Assembly: GCA_910585455.1 (NCBI GenBank)
Contig: CAJUEL010000016.1
Location: forward strand, 1-64,000
Origin: an uncultured Eisenbergiella sp.
GTDB lineage: Bacteria; Bacillota; Clostridia; Lachnospirales; Lachnospiraceae
Direction of reading: 5' to 3'
Length of the DNA: 64,000 nucleotides
Both the position numbers and the translations under genes were made by a program. The first letter of the stretch is position 1. Each line of letters starts with the position of its first letter. The notes beneath the pieces are model-generated. The model saw only the letters and a list, made by a program, of their open reading frames with translations. It did not search any database and was not told the origin of the DNA. Below are positions 42,642-51,657 of this stretch, piece after piece.

Positions 42642-43922
42642 TTATGCCAGAAACCACCGTGCAAGCTCTGCCATCGCTTTTGTATCCGCAACTCCGCCGG
42701 TTTCAAAGGCGGAGTGCATGGCCAGCTGCGCCAGTCCCACATCCGCAGACGGAATGGAAACGTGGGCTGTGGAAATGTTGCCCAGCGTGGAACCTCCGGC
42801 TATGTCCGCCCGGTTGGCAAAATCCTGCACCGCAATGCCATGCTCTCTGCAGATATCCCGCACCAGCGCCGCCGAAAAGCCGTCCGTCGTATAGCGCTGG
42901 CTGCCCTGAAATTTGAGCACCACCCCGCCGTTTAAATAAGGACGGTTTGTGGGATCGCTCTTCTCCGGATGATTGGGATGCACCGCATGCCCGTTGTCCG
43001 CCGAAAGCAGGCAGCTGTTCTGGTAAAAAGCGCGCTTTTTTAAGGGTGTCAGCTTGTCTGCCACCGCATCCAGCACTGCGTCAAGCACATCGGAAAGCAG
43101 CGTGGAATCCGCCCCCTGCTTCGTGGAACTGCCCACCTCCTCGTTGTCAAACAGCGCATAGACAGCGATATGCGTCTGCGGCTCTGCCTGCAAAAAGCCC
43201 TGCAGCGTGGAAAAGGCGCATTGCAGATCGTCCAGCCTGGGAGAACCGATAAAAGCGTCATCCGCTCCCATGATCCTGCCTTTATCCCGGTTGTACACAT
43301 ACAGATCGCTGCCCAGAATTTCCTCTTCGCCGATTCCCAGCTGGTCCGCGCACAGCTTCTGCAGGGTCAGTCCCTGATCCTGCGCAAAAAGCGGCAGCAG
43401 ATCCACCTGCGGATTGAGCTTCATCCCGTCGTTTACCTCCCGGTTAAAATGCACCGCCACATTCGGGATGATGAGCAGGTCCTTTTTCAAATTCACGAGC
43501 CTTGCCCCGATCCGGCCCGTTTCCGGCTCCTTTACAAAAACCCTGCCCGCCACGGACAGCGGACGGTCCAGCCAGGTATTCAAAATCATGCCGCCGTATT
43601 TTTCGGTATTGAGCTTCACATATTGCTCCTCCATCCTGATCTCCGGCGTTTCCTTCACCTTAAAGCAGGGGGAATCGCTGTGGCTCGCCACAATGCGGAA
43701 GCCCGTCGTTTCCTGCCGCCCAATTTTTACCGCGATAACTGCAGAGCCGTTCTGCGTGGTATAGTAATTGCCGCCGGGCACAAGGGGCTTTTCTCCCATA
43801 TCGTCCAGCTTTTCAAAGCCGGCTTTTACAAGCAGCCGCTCTGCATTCGCCGCCGCATGAAAGGCGGTAGGGCTTTCCTCGATAAAAGCCAGCATTTCCC
43901 TCGTGATCTCTTTTTCGTCCAT
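42642..43922 (-). CDS. M18-family aminopeptidase
   Basis: A 426-residue binuclear zinc aminopeptidase. Metal ligands are in ASHSDSPC (His), GADDAFIGSPRLDD, FDNEEVGS (Glu pair) and near the end TLGNISTAHV. The order and length fit the aspartyl/DNPEP-like M18 family, which removes N-terminal acidic or neutral residues from peptides in the cytoplasm. It stands alone between two repeat copies. Confidence 0.92.
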   Translation of the reverse strand: MDEKEITREMLAFIEESPTAFHAAANAERLLVKAGFEKLDDMGEKPLVPGGNYYTTQNGSAVIAVKIGRQETTGFRIVASHSDSPCFKVKETPEIRMEEQYVKLNTEKYGGMILNTWLDRPLSVAGRVFVKEPETGRIGARLVNLKKDLLIIPNVAVHFNREVNDGMKLNPQVDLLPLFAQDQGLTLQKLCADQLGIGEEEILGSDLYVYNRDKGRIMGADDAFIGSPRLDDLQCAFSTLQGFLQAEPQTHIAVYALFDNEEVGSSTKQGADSTLLSDVLDAVLDAVADKLTPLKKRAFYQNSCLLSADNGHAVHPNHPEKSDPTNRPYLNGGVVLKFQGSQRYTTDGFSAALVRDICREHGIAVQDFANRADIAGGSTLGNISTAHVSIPSADVGLAQLAMHSAFETGGVADTKAMAELARWFLA

Positions 43923-43992
43923 ATTTCACTCCATTTCTGCGTTACTTTGTTCCCATAACGGACTTGTGACCGGCAACGCGCAGACACAAATC

Positions 43993-44021
43993 GTAACAGT
44001 TCAGACCCGTCTGAACGTTAC
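43993..44021. repeat. Dispersed palindrome, copy 3
   Basis: GTAACAGTTCAGAC and GTCTGAACGTTAC, separated by CC; one base is missing from the right arm. It lies between GH53 and M18 genes, 25 bp after the GH53 stop. Confidence 0.8.
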
Positions 44022-44045
44022 CACAAATCCCGCTCCGGAAAATTT

Positions 44046-45785
44046 TTATTCGGAATCTCCCTGTTGTCTGGTTACCCTGATTTCCTTCACCGCGCCATGG
44101 CTGATGGGCGAATCCATTATAAGCCCGATCTCCATTTCCATATCTGTGCCATTTTCCTGCAGCTGTGTCACCTCCATATCCACACTGTGCTCATGCCACA
44201 GCTCCTCCGGAAAAATGGCGCAGCTTTCCTTTTTGCCGCCCGCAATGATATACATTTGAACATTTACACCGGTCGTATTGTCTCCCATATAGGATAGAGA
44301 AAAACGATAGGTTCCATTCCTGCCGACGCGGATTTTCTGACTGATGCCAAAACGGAACTTATCATTCCCTTTGATGTAAAGATAGCGATACGCGTCACAG
44401 GGCGGTTCCTCCATAACCTTTTCCCGGATCTGCACCTCCACCCGGTCCGACCGTTCCATTTCCCATTGCTCGAAGCCGTCTTCAAACATGCTGTTTGCGG
44501 CGAGATTCATCCCGGCAGTCTCATCTGCCACCTCGATGGACACGATCACTTCCTGTCCATCGCAGATTCCCTTTATCTCATTGAGCCCTGCTTTAAGCTT
44601 CCCGCCGTCATTCCAGCTCACCGGCAGCCTTTCGATATTTCCGTCAAACCGCAATGCCTTGATGCTTTTGGGCAGCCGCGCGGCATATTCCCTGGCCCCA
44701 TCCTGCGTCAGCCTGATTGTTTCAGGCGCATACAGCTTCACGCGTTCCGCCGGGTTCCTTTCATGGGGATTTTTATGGAATGCCAAAAGTCCCTCTAAAG
44801 GCATGCCGCGCTGGTCCACCACGCCCATGCAGGAGCCCCAGCTTCCGTCATCGCATCCGGCCAGGCAAAAAGGTTCCCAGTAGAATACGCCAAGCCCTTT
44901 TTCGTCGCTCACGTTGGCGGTGATGCCCATGATCAGCTCCAGCGCTTCCCTCTGTCCTTCGGGGCTTGCCGGAAATCCTGCCAGCTTTTCCTGCGGCTCA
45001 TCGAATACGCCGCCCTTTATCATGCGGTAGCCATGCGCAATTTCAGCCAGAATCAACGGCCTGCCATATCTTTTTACAAGCTTCTCCATCGAATTTTTCA
45101 GGTCATGATAGGTTCCATGCCAGAATGCATAATAGGAAAGACCGATGATGTCAAAATCCGTCACCCCGTTTGCAAGACAATGATCGAACCATTCCTCCAG
45201 ATAATAATAGCGTCCTCCCTGATCCAAATGTATCATCACTTTGGTATCCCGCTTTTTCTGGGTATCCCTGACAGCCCGGATGCCCGCGTTTATGAGCCTG
45301 GCAAGCACGGGCCAGTTGTCCGGCTTCCCCTCCGGCCAGAGCATGCCGCAGCGTATCTCATTGCCGATCTGCACCATATCCGGATACGCACCCGCTGCAT
45401 CCAGCCCGGTCAGCACATCTCTGGTAAACGCATATACAGCCTCCGTCAGCTCATCCGGATTCAGATTTTCCCACGCCTTCGGCTTCGTCTGCTTTCCCGG
45501 GTCCGCCCAGAAGTCGGAATAATGGAAATCCAGCAACAGTCCCATGCCGCGCTTTTTGATCTCCTGCGCCATACGCTTTGTATGCTCCAGATCGCAGTAT
45601 CCGCCCGCCTCCAAAACGCTCCCCGGATCATTCCATATCCGGAGGCGTCCGTAATTGAAGCCCTGGCTGACTGCGAAATCCAGCAGCTCCACTTCATTTC
45701 CGTCATAATCATAATATTTGTACCCCTTATCCTTCATTTCCGGATATGAGGATATGTCCATTCCCTTTATGAATCCATGCTCCAT
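44046..45785 (-). CDS. Glycoside hydrolase family 53 endo-beta-1,4-galactanase
   Basis: A 579-residue galactanase acting on beta-1,4-galactan side chains of pectin. GH53 motifs: GMDISSYPEM, HYSDFWADPGKQTKPKAW, acid/base Glu in MVQIGNEI and nucleophile Glu in PLILAEIAHGY. The C-terminal 200 residues form beta-rich domains, probably carbohydrate binding. There is no signal peptide at the ATG at 45785 (GGAGGA upstream), unlike the secreted GH53 enzymes, so it may work on imported galacto-oligosaccharides. The DeoR regulator lies directly upstream on the same strand. Confidence 0.9.
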   Translation of the reverse strand: MEHGFIKGMDISSYPEMKDKGYKYYDYDGNEVELLDFAVSQGFNYGRLRIWNDPGSVLEAGGYCDLEHTKRMAQEIKKRGMGLLLDFHYSDFWADPGKQTKPKAWENLNPDELTEAVYAFTRDVLTGLDAAGAYPDMVQIGNEIRCGMLWPEGKPDNWPVLARLINAGIRAVRDTQKKRDTKVMIHLDQGGRYYYLEEWFDHCLANGVTDFDIIGLSYYAFWHGTYHDLKNSMEKLVKRYGRPLILAEIAHGYRMIKGGVFDEPQEKLAGFPASPEGQREALELIMGITANVSDEKGLGVFYWEPFCLAGCDDGSWGSCMGVVDQRGMPLEGLLAFHKNPHERNPAERVKLYAPETIRLTQDGAREYAARLPKSIKALRFDGNIERLPVSWNDGGKLKAGLNEIKGICDGQEVIVSIEVADETAGMNLAANSMFEDGFEQWEMERSDRVEVQIREKVMEEPPCDAYRYLYIKGNDKFRFGISQKIRVGRNGTYRFSLSYMGDNTTGVNVQMYIIAGGKKESCAIFPEELWHEHSVDMEVTQLQENGTDMEMEIGLIMDSPISHGAVKEIRVTRQQGDSE

Positions 45786-45874
45786 CCTGCTATCCTCCTG
45801 CCCTTTCATTACCATACCAACATGATAGCCGAATCGCGCGATTTTTGCAACAGAATATGCTTTGGAATGGTAAC

Positions 45875-46591
45875 TCACAACTCAAACTCAATTTCCTGAT
45901 CGCAAAAAAACCCGGCAAGCTCTGTGACATTGCACACCTGAAACAGGAAAATTTTCCCAAGCTTGGAGCTGTCAAACAGAAAGTAGCTTTGGTCGGCGCG
46001 GTCCATCATGACCTGGCGCAGCTGTGTTTCCGCCTCCGAATAATCCGTAATATTCCCGTCCGCCGTCACCCCCTGCGAGGAAAAAAACAGAAAATCCGCA
46101 TGCATCCTGCGGACCGCCTCCTCCGCCTTGGCTCCGGCAAAGGCCAGCGAACTATGCAGAAGTCTTCCGCCCGTTCCATAGGCTGTGATCTGCCGCTTCG
46201 CCAGCGCCGTCAGCGTCCGCAGACTGTTCGTAATCACCGTGACCTCCTGTTCCGGAGATAAAAAATCCACGATATGGGCAGCCGTAGAGGACGCGTCCAG
46301 AAAAACCGTGCTCCCCCGGCCGATCAGCTTCGCCGCATTTTGCGCGATCAGCGCCTTGCTCTCACTGTTGCACGCTTCCCGGACGACCAGCGGCACCTCC
46401 CGGTTGCTGTGGTCGATGATGGAAACGCCGCCGTAGCATTTGCTCACATATCCCTGCTCCTCCAAAACCTTCAGATCCCGCCGGATCGTAATCGGCGTCA
46501 CATACAGCCTGTCCGCCAGAAATTTGACAGTGCAGTGCTTTTCCTCCTCCAATAATGCCATGATCTGATCCTGCCGCTCATTTTGAATCAT
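45875..46591 (-). CDS. DeoR-family transcriptional regulator
   Basis: A 238-residue sugar-phosphate-sensing repressor. The N-terminal helix-turn-helix is TVKFLADRLYVTPITIRRDLKVLE, and the C-terminal sensor has the DeoR motifs VFLDASSTAAHIV and VITNSL. The ATG at 46591 has GGAG 9 nt upstream; a Lys-rich extension is rejected. It lies 89 bp upstream of GH53 and divergent from GDPD, so it may control either or both. Confidence 0.9.
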   Translation of the reverse strand: MIQNERQDQIMALLEEEKHCTVKFLADRLYVTPITIRRDLKVLEEQGYVSKCYGGVSIIDHSNREVPLVVREACNSESKALIAQNAAKLIGRGSTVFLDASSTAAHIVDFLSPEQEVTVITNSLRTLTALAKRQITAYGTGGRLLHSSLAFAGAKAEEAVRRMHADFLFFSSQGVTADGNITDYSEAETQLRQVMMDRADQSYFLFDSSKLGKIFLFQVCNVTELAGFFCDQEIEFEL

Positions 46592-46763
46592 TCTGTTCTT
46601 CTCCTTGTTCTTTTTTGACCGTTTATTGCGATTTATTTGTTCTTTTTTCTTCTTTTGTATCATTCTTGTGCATCTTCTTGTTTTTTTCTGTTCTTCATGT
46701 TACCATTTTATAAAACAGAGCCGGACCTGTCAACCACTTTATCCGGAAAGGAGTCCCGATTTC

Positions 46764-47555
46764 ATGAAAAAATATTACAAAAATAAAACGCTGGTAGCGG
46801 CCCACAGAGGAAATGCAAAATTTTTTCCGGAAAACACTCTCGCCGCATTCCGCTCCGCGCTGACCCTTCCCGTCGATATGCTGGAAACGGATCTGCATAT
46901 GACAAGGGACGGGGAAATCATTCTGATGCATGATGCGACCGTTGACCGCACCACCGACGGCACTGGCAAAATATGCGATATGACCCTGCGGCAGATCAAA
47001 GCGCTGGATGCCGGCTCTTGGAAGGGCGGCGCTTTTTTGGGAGAACGGGTCCCTGCGCTCAGAGAATTTCTGGAGCTGGTGAAGGATCACGAGGAGATGC
47101 TTTTCAATATTGAGTTAAAGGACTATCCCGGCGAGCTGGGGGATTTTGCTTATGAATCCTGTGATAAAAGCATCGCGCTGCTGGAGCGCTACGGCATCGC
47201 AGACCGCTGTGTGCTCAACTCCTTTTCCGGAGAGCTTTTGGAATACATCGACCAAAAATACAGCCATAAATATCATTTACACGGCTACTTTCCTCTGCAC
47301 CTGCTGGGCAGGGAACTGACAAAGGATCCCTGGTCTTATCTTTACTGCATCTGTCTGTTTGGCGATCCGCAAAATCCGGTCGTCCCCAGACAGGAGTTTG
47401 ATTACGCGAAGCAGCGTCAGGTGGAGCCCTGGGTTTATTTTCCGGATGAGGACCCCGAAATCTACCGGCTTGCTGCCCAGAACGGCGCCGCGCTTTTCAC
47501 GGCAAACGACCCGGCGCGGGCAATTTCCATTCTCGAATCGCTAAAGCTGCGATAA
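46764..47555 (+). CDS. Glycerophosphodiester phosphodiesterase (cytoplasmic)
   Basis: A 263-residue GDPD with motifs AAHRGNAKFFPENTLAAF, ETDLHMTRDGEIILMHD and FNIELKD. It has no signal peptide or anchor and so releases glycerol-3-phosphate in the cytoplasm. AAAGGAG precedes the ATG at 46764. It is followed, after a dispersed palindrome, by a glycerol-3-phosphate-dehydrogenase-like gene and an orphan solute-binding lipoprotein, suggesting use of imported glycerophosphodiesters. Confidence 0.88.
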   Translation: MKKYYKNKTLVAAHRGNAKFFPENTLAAFRSALTLPVDMLETDLHMTRDGEIILMHDATVDRTTDGTGKICDMTLRQIKALDAGSWKGGAFLGERVPALREFLELVKDHEEMLFNIELKDYPGELGDFAYESCDKSIALLERYGIADRCVLNSFSGELLEYIDQKYSHKYHLHGYFPLHLLGRELTKDPWSYLYCICLFGDPQNPVVPRQEFDYAKQRQVEPWVYFPDEDPEIYRLAAQNGAALFTANDPARAISILESLKLR

Positions 47556-47582
47556 CCATTTTTATAAAAAATGTGCGCGTCG

Positions 47583-47612
47583 GTAACAGTTCAGACCTGG
47601 CTGAACTATTAC
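47583..47612. repeat. Dispersed palindrome, copy 4
   Basis: GTAACAGTTCAGAC and GGCTGAACTATTAC with a CT centre. It lies 27 bp behind the GDPD stop. No gene is present in 47556-47718. Confidence 0.8.
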
Positions 47613-47718
47613 GCGCCTCGCGCGCACTCCGCATCGAACGCGGCTGCCAACAGGCTGCTTCTTCCAAACGCGCGGGTGTGCACAAACGGCACGCCGACAC
47701 ATATGAAAGGATAAAAAC

Positions 47719-48747
47719 ATGAGCGTTATCACAATTACGGGCGCGGGCATGATGGGCTCCGCCATGAGCGTCCCCGCCTCTGACAACGGGCACGAGGTCC
47801 GGATCGTGGGCACTCCCCTGGACCGGGATATCATCGACCGGGCCAAAAAGGACGGCTATCACCTGACACTGCAGCAGAAGCTTCCCTGCGGCATCCGCTA
47901 TTATCAGCCGGAGGAGCTGACAGAAGCGTTGGACGACTGTGATCTTTTGATCGGCGGCGTCAGCAGCTTCGGCGTGGAATGGTTCGGCAATGAGGTTCTC
48001 CCCAAAATCCCCAAATCCCTTCCGGTGTTATCCATTACCAAGGGCCTGCATGCCCGGCCGGACGGCTCCATGTGCGCTTTTCCGGATTACCTTTCGTCAA
48101 AGCCGGGGTGTGCCGGACTTTCCTTAAATGCGGTGGGCGGTCCCTGCATCAGCTTCGAGCTCGCCCAAAGACACCATACGCTGGTGGCCTTTTGCGGACA
48201 CGATCCTGCCACCCTCACTCATATCCGGCAGCTTTTGGCTACGGATTACTACCACATCGATCTGTCTGAGGATGTGCTGGGCATAGAAACCGCCGTCGCC
48301 ATGAAAAATGCCTATGCCCTCGGCGTTTCCCTCGCCATCGGGCTTGCGGAAGCGAAATCCTCCGCCGGCTGTCCGGAGGAATATAATCCACAGGCAGCGC
48401 TCTTTGCCCAGAGCACACGGGAAATATACCGTCTCCTCTCCCTTCTGGGCTGCGATACTTACGAAACGCTCTACGGAGCCGGTGATCTGTATGTGACGGT
48501 TTTCGGCGGACGCACGCGCAGACTCGGCATCCTGTTGGGAAGCGGCCTTACCTTTTTGCAGGCATCAGAAAAGTTAAAAGGTACAACACTGGAATCCGTC
48601 GCCATCACCAAAACTGTCGCCTGCGCCCTTATGAAGCTGGAACGTGACGGCAGGGCGGATACAAAGCAATTTCCTCTTCTGATGCATATTTACCGGCTCA
48701 TTTGCGGGGAAACGACAGCCATGCCGCCCTGGGAGGCATTTATCTGA
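47719..48747 (+). CDS. NAD(P)-dependent glycerol-3-phosphate dehydrogenase-like protein
   Basis: A 342-residue dehydrogenase of the GpsA superfamily: the N-terminal dinucleotide fold ITGAGMMGSAMSVPASDNGH, LSITKGL, the catalytic Lys region AVAMKNAYALGVSLAIGLAEA and YGAGDLYVTVFGGRTRRLG. It is a divergent paralogue rather than clear biosynthetic GpsA (the usual GxGxWGTA is GAGMMGSA). Its neighbour GDPD would supply glycerol-3-phosphate, so the enzyme may oxidise that or a related sugar phosphate. Confidence 0.75.
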   Translation: MSVITITGAGMMGSAMSVPASDNGHEVRIVGTPLDRDIIDRAKKDGYHLTLQQKLPCGIRYYQPEELTEALDDCDLLIGGVSSFGVEWFGNEVLPKIPKSLPVLSITKGLHARPDGSMCAFPDYLSSKPGCAGLSLNAVGGPCISFELAQRHHTLVAFCGHDPATLTHIRQLLATDYYHIDLSEDVLGIETAVAMKNAYALGVSLAIGLAEAKSSAGCPEEYNPQAALFAQSTREIYRLLSLLGCDTYETLYGAGDLYVTVFGGRTRRLGILLGSGLTFLQASEKLKGTTLESVAITKTVACALMKLERDGRADTKQFPLLMHIYRLICGETTAMPPWEAFI

Positions 48748-48860
48748 CTGTCCGCCGGAAAGCCCAAAAGAGCGCCAATAGCGGACAAAGCCAAAAAATT
48801 TCTGATCACAAACCTGTGCAAGCACAGTGTGATGATAAAACAAAATGGAGGTAGCAGTCT

Positions 48861-50540
48861 ATGAAAAAGAAGGTATTAGCAGCACTTTTAACCGCCGCAA
48901 TGGCGATCGGCATGACCGCCTGCGGTGACAGCTCCGGCGCTACTCCTGCCAATGCGGGAGACACCCCTGCCACACAGCAGGCGACCAGCGATGCGGATAC
49001 GGCTTCCGCAGAGGACGCGGTCAATGCAAAAGAAGATGATGAAAATGCGGCAGCATCCGATATTGACACATCAGAGCATGTCGTGGTCACCTACGTGACA
49101 ATCGCTGACAAGCCGAACAACTCCGCAAATGAGGACGTCCTTTCCGAGCTAAACAAAATCCTGACCGAAAAGGTGAACGCCGAGCTGGATGTGTACTACA
49201 TCGGCTGGACGGACTACATGACAAATTATAAGCTGCTTTTGACCCAGATGGATGGTTCCATCGATCTGGTCAGCGCAGCGGACTGGATGGAAGAATGGGC
49301 GCTTTGTAAGGATGGCGCGTTTCTGGAGCTCCCCGACGATATGATCGCCAAATATGCGCCTCTCACCTGGAATGCGGTCACGCCCGCCCACTGGGATATG
49401 TGCCGCTACAACGGCGACATCATGTTCATTCCGGAGGATCAATATACCCAGCGCACCAACCACGGCTTCATCTATCGTCTGGACTGGGCAAAAAAGGCAG
49501 GACTGGAAAATGGGATACACAGCTGGGAGGATATGACCACCTATTTTACATGGTGCAAACAGGAATTTCCGGATATGATTCCCTGGGACAGAAACGGCGG
49601 CTCCTCCGTGGCCGAATGCCAGAGCGGCTATTTGAGATCCAAAGCGGAGCATCCCTTCTATGACGCAAGCACCTGCGTCCTTCGGGAGGATGAGCAGTAT
49701 CGGGTAATTGACATACAGATGGAATACGGAAAGGAGCTTGCCGAATATGGTGAATTGATGAAAAAGTGGGACGAGCTCGGCGTCTGGAGAACGGACGTGT
49801 TAAACAACACCACCGGCGATCCCCGGGCGATGTACCGCATCGGGCAGAGCGCGGTCGATCAGCACCACACCCAGACCTGGACCGATCTGGTGAGCCCCCT
49901 GCCCAACAACACCATCTATCAGGATGATCCGGAAGCGGAAACCGGTTTCTTCTGGTTCGGCGAGGAAAACGGCTGGCTGGTAAATGAATCCGTCGTGCAC
50001 GGCACCATGGCGATTTCCGCCGGCAGCAACAACCCGGAAAGGGCGCTGATGGTTTATGACCTGCTGCGCAACGATCCTGCCTGCTACAGGCTGATCAATT
50101 ATGGCATCGAGGGCAGACAATATGCGCTGGATGAAAATGGTTTTAAATATCAGCCGGAAGGCTATTCCAAGGATAAGGACGAGATCGGATTCAGCTTCTG
50201 GGAGGGCCGTGTGGATGCGCTGGAGCTGCGGGAAGCAGACCGCGACTGGAATAAAATTGACGCCATGTATGCCGAAATGGCAAAGGTCGGCAGGGACAAT
50301 CCCTACCTCACCTTCGTAGGTGACTGGGATCCTGTCGCCACACAAAAAAGCATGTGTGACGAGGTGAACGCACGGTACGCAAATATTCTTTCCGTCGGCA
50401 AATTTGACGGCAGCGCGGAAGCCTTCATCGCGGACTGGCAGGAAGAATTAAGACAGGCAGGCGTACAGGATATCGTGGATGAGATGCAGAGACAGGTCAA
50501 TGAGTTTTACGGGGTGAGCCTGGAAGCGAAGCAGTACTGA
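48861..50540 (+). CDS. Orphan extracellular solute-binding lipoprotein (LplA-like)
   Basis: A 559-residue binding protein. The N-terminus has the lipobox GMTACG, then an acidic, Ala/Thr/Asp-rich linker (about residues 22-70), and the CUT1 binding fold with YIGWTDYMTNYKLLLTQMDG. AATGGAGG precedes the ATG. Unlike the transporter at 22291-26005 it has no permease genes beside it; a strong terminator follows. It may share permeases encoded elsewhere, and the GDPD and GpsA-like genes upstream suggest a glycerophosphodiester or related ligand. Confidence 0.88.
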   Translation: MKKKVLAALLTAAMAIGMTACGDSSGATPANAGDTPATQQATSDADTASAEDAVNAKEDDENAAASDIDTSEHVVVTYVTIADKPNNSANEDVLSELNKILTEKVNAELDVYYIGWTDYMTNYKLLLTQMDGSIDLVSAADWMEEWALCKDGAFLELPDDMIAKYAPLTWNAVTPAHWDMCRYNGDIMFIPEDQYTQRTNHGFIYRLDWAKKAGLENGIHSWEDMTTYFTWCKQEFPDMIPWDRNGGSSVAECQSGYLRSKAEHPFYDASTCVLREDEQYRVIDIQMEYGKELAEYGELMKKWDELGVWRTDVLNNTTGDPRAMYRIGQSAVDQHHTQTWTDLVSPLPNNTIYQDDPEAETGFFWFGEENGWLVNESVVHGTMAISAGSNNPERALMVYDLLRNDPACYRLINYGIEGRQYALDENGFKYQPEGYSKDKDEIGFSFWEGRVDALELREADRDWNKIDAMYAEMAKVGRDNPYLTFVGDWDPVATQKSMCDEVNARYANILSVGKFDGSAEAFIADWQEELRQAGVQDIVDEMQRQVNEFYGVSLEAKQY

Positions 50541-50602
50541 CCCATAAGCGACACGCGGACTGAAATTGCCTTCGGGCGCCCAGAGCCGTGCCCGACCCAG
50601 GA

Positions 50603-50645
50603 GCGGGTGTATGGTTTTCATGCCAATTCCATACACCCGCTTTTT
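50603..50645. terminator. Terminator after the orphan solute-binding protein
   Basis: GCGGGTGTATGG (50603-50614) pairs perfectly with CCATACACCCGC (50629-50640), followed by TTTTT. It reaches the stop codon of the converging gene. Confidence 0.9.
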
Positions 50646-50979
50646 AAAGCACAATTTTCACATAATCCCCATCTGCGGACTCTACCTCCACCAGGGTGAG
50701 CTTGCGATACTGCCGAAGACACTTTCTCAGCTTCCTTCCCGCCTCCCGCAGGGCTTTCTCATCAGGCGGCTCTGTGGGCACATCCATGATGGACTTCCAG
50801 GACTCCTCATGGCTTTCCGTCACGTGCCGGTTACGCTTCCCCAGCTTCCTGCGCAACACCTTTGTCACCTTCGCGCATACCCGGATAGTTGTCCTGCTTC
50901 CGGCCAGAATCGCCACCGCCGTCGTGGGAAAGTAGAACGTCATATGGGCGCCGCCATTTTCTCTGATCTGAATTTTCAT
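50644..50979 (-). CDS. Small hypothetical protein paired with an XRE regulator
   Basis: A 111-residue basic protein with no recognised family. Its C-terminus (VEVESADGDYVKIVL) closely resembles the C-terminus of the XRE regulator 10 bp upstream (VEMESAEGDVVEITV), so both carry the same terminal beta motif. GAGGAG precedes the ATG. The two genes form an operon; a role in binding a common partner is possible. Confidence 0.65.
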   Translation of the reverse strand: MKIQIRENGGAHMTFYFPTTAVAILAGSRTTIRVCAKVTKVLRRKLGKRNRHVTESHEESWKSIMDVPTEPPDEKALREAGRKLRKCLRQYRKLTLVEVESADGDYVKIVL

Positions 50980-50989
50980 GCCGTTCTCC

Positions 50990-51481
50990 TCATTTCACAG
51001 TGATCTCTACCACATCTCCCTCCGCTGACTCCATTTCCACCAGCTTTCCGATCACGCCCTCATCGACGAGCCGCAGAATTTTTTCCAGATCTATTTTTTG
51101 AAACGCGCTCTGTCCGTCCATGCCCGGGACCTCCATGCCGAGCTCCAGCGCAATTCTGACCAGCGCGACCGGCAGGTTCACCCGCACCCTGTCCCCCGCG
51201 ACCGTATCCGCCCGAACCTGCAAAAGCATTTTGTCCACATCCTTCTTTTCCTCTTCAGAAAGCATCCGCACCGTCTGCTCTTCCCTGCCCCGCAGCAGCT
51301 CGTCACAGGATATTCCGAACAGATCGGCCAGACGCGGCAACGCTGTGATGTCCGGACAGGAGATGTTGTTTTCCCATTTGCTGACCGCCTGCGGCGATAC
51401 CTCCATATACTCCGCCAAAAGTTCCTGCGTCATGCCGCATTTTTTTCTGTAACCGGAAATTCTTTCACCCAACGTGCTCAT
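50990..51481 (-). CDS. XRE-family transcriptional regulator with C-terminal domain
   Basis: A 163-residue protein. The N-terminal helix-turn-helix (MTQELLAEYMEVSPQAVSKWEN) is of the Xre/Cro type. The C-terminal part (RVNLPVALVRIALELG ... EIVE-like) is a separate domain shared by motif with the downstream protein. GAGAGGG precedes the ATG. It probably regulates its own operon and possibly the ABC exporter nearby. Confidence 0.85.
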   Translation of the reverse strand: MSTLGERISGYRKKCGMTQELLAEYMEVSPQAVSKWENNISCPDITALPRLADLFGISCDELLRGREEQTVRMLSEEEKKDVDKMLLQVRADTVAGDRVRVNLPVALVRIALELGMEVPGMDGQSAFQKIDLEKILRLVDEGVIGKLVEMESAEGDVVEITVK

Positions 51482-51613
51482 ATCGTTCCCTCTCTTTCTT
51501 CTCCACAGCTTCTGCCAAAGGACTGTCCCTGGCGGCTTCTGAGCCTATTGTAATCTATAAATGAAAAAAACGGAAGATGGATCAGGTTAAATTCAGGTAA
51601 TTCGATGTCCTGT

Positions 51614-51642
51614 CGTTACTGGTCACAGAGTGAACAGTAACG
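51614..51642. repeat. 29-bp palindrome between XRE and ABC exporter genes
   Basis: CGTTACTGGTCAC and GTGAACAGTAACG pair with one mismatch around AGA. It resembles but does not match the GTAACAGTTCAGAC family and may be a related subfamily. It lies 16 bp from the ABC exporter stop. Confidence 0.6.
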
Positions 51643-51657
51643 TCCTGTCCGGTAACA

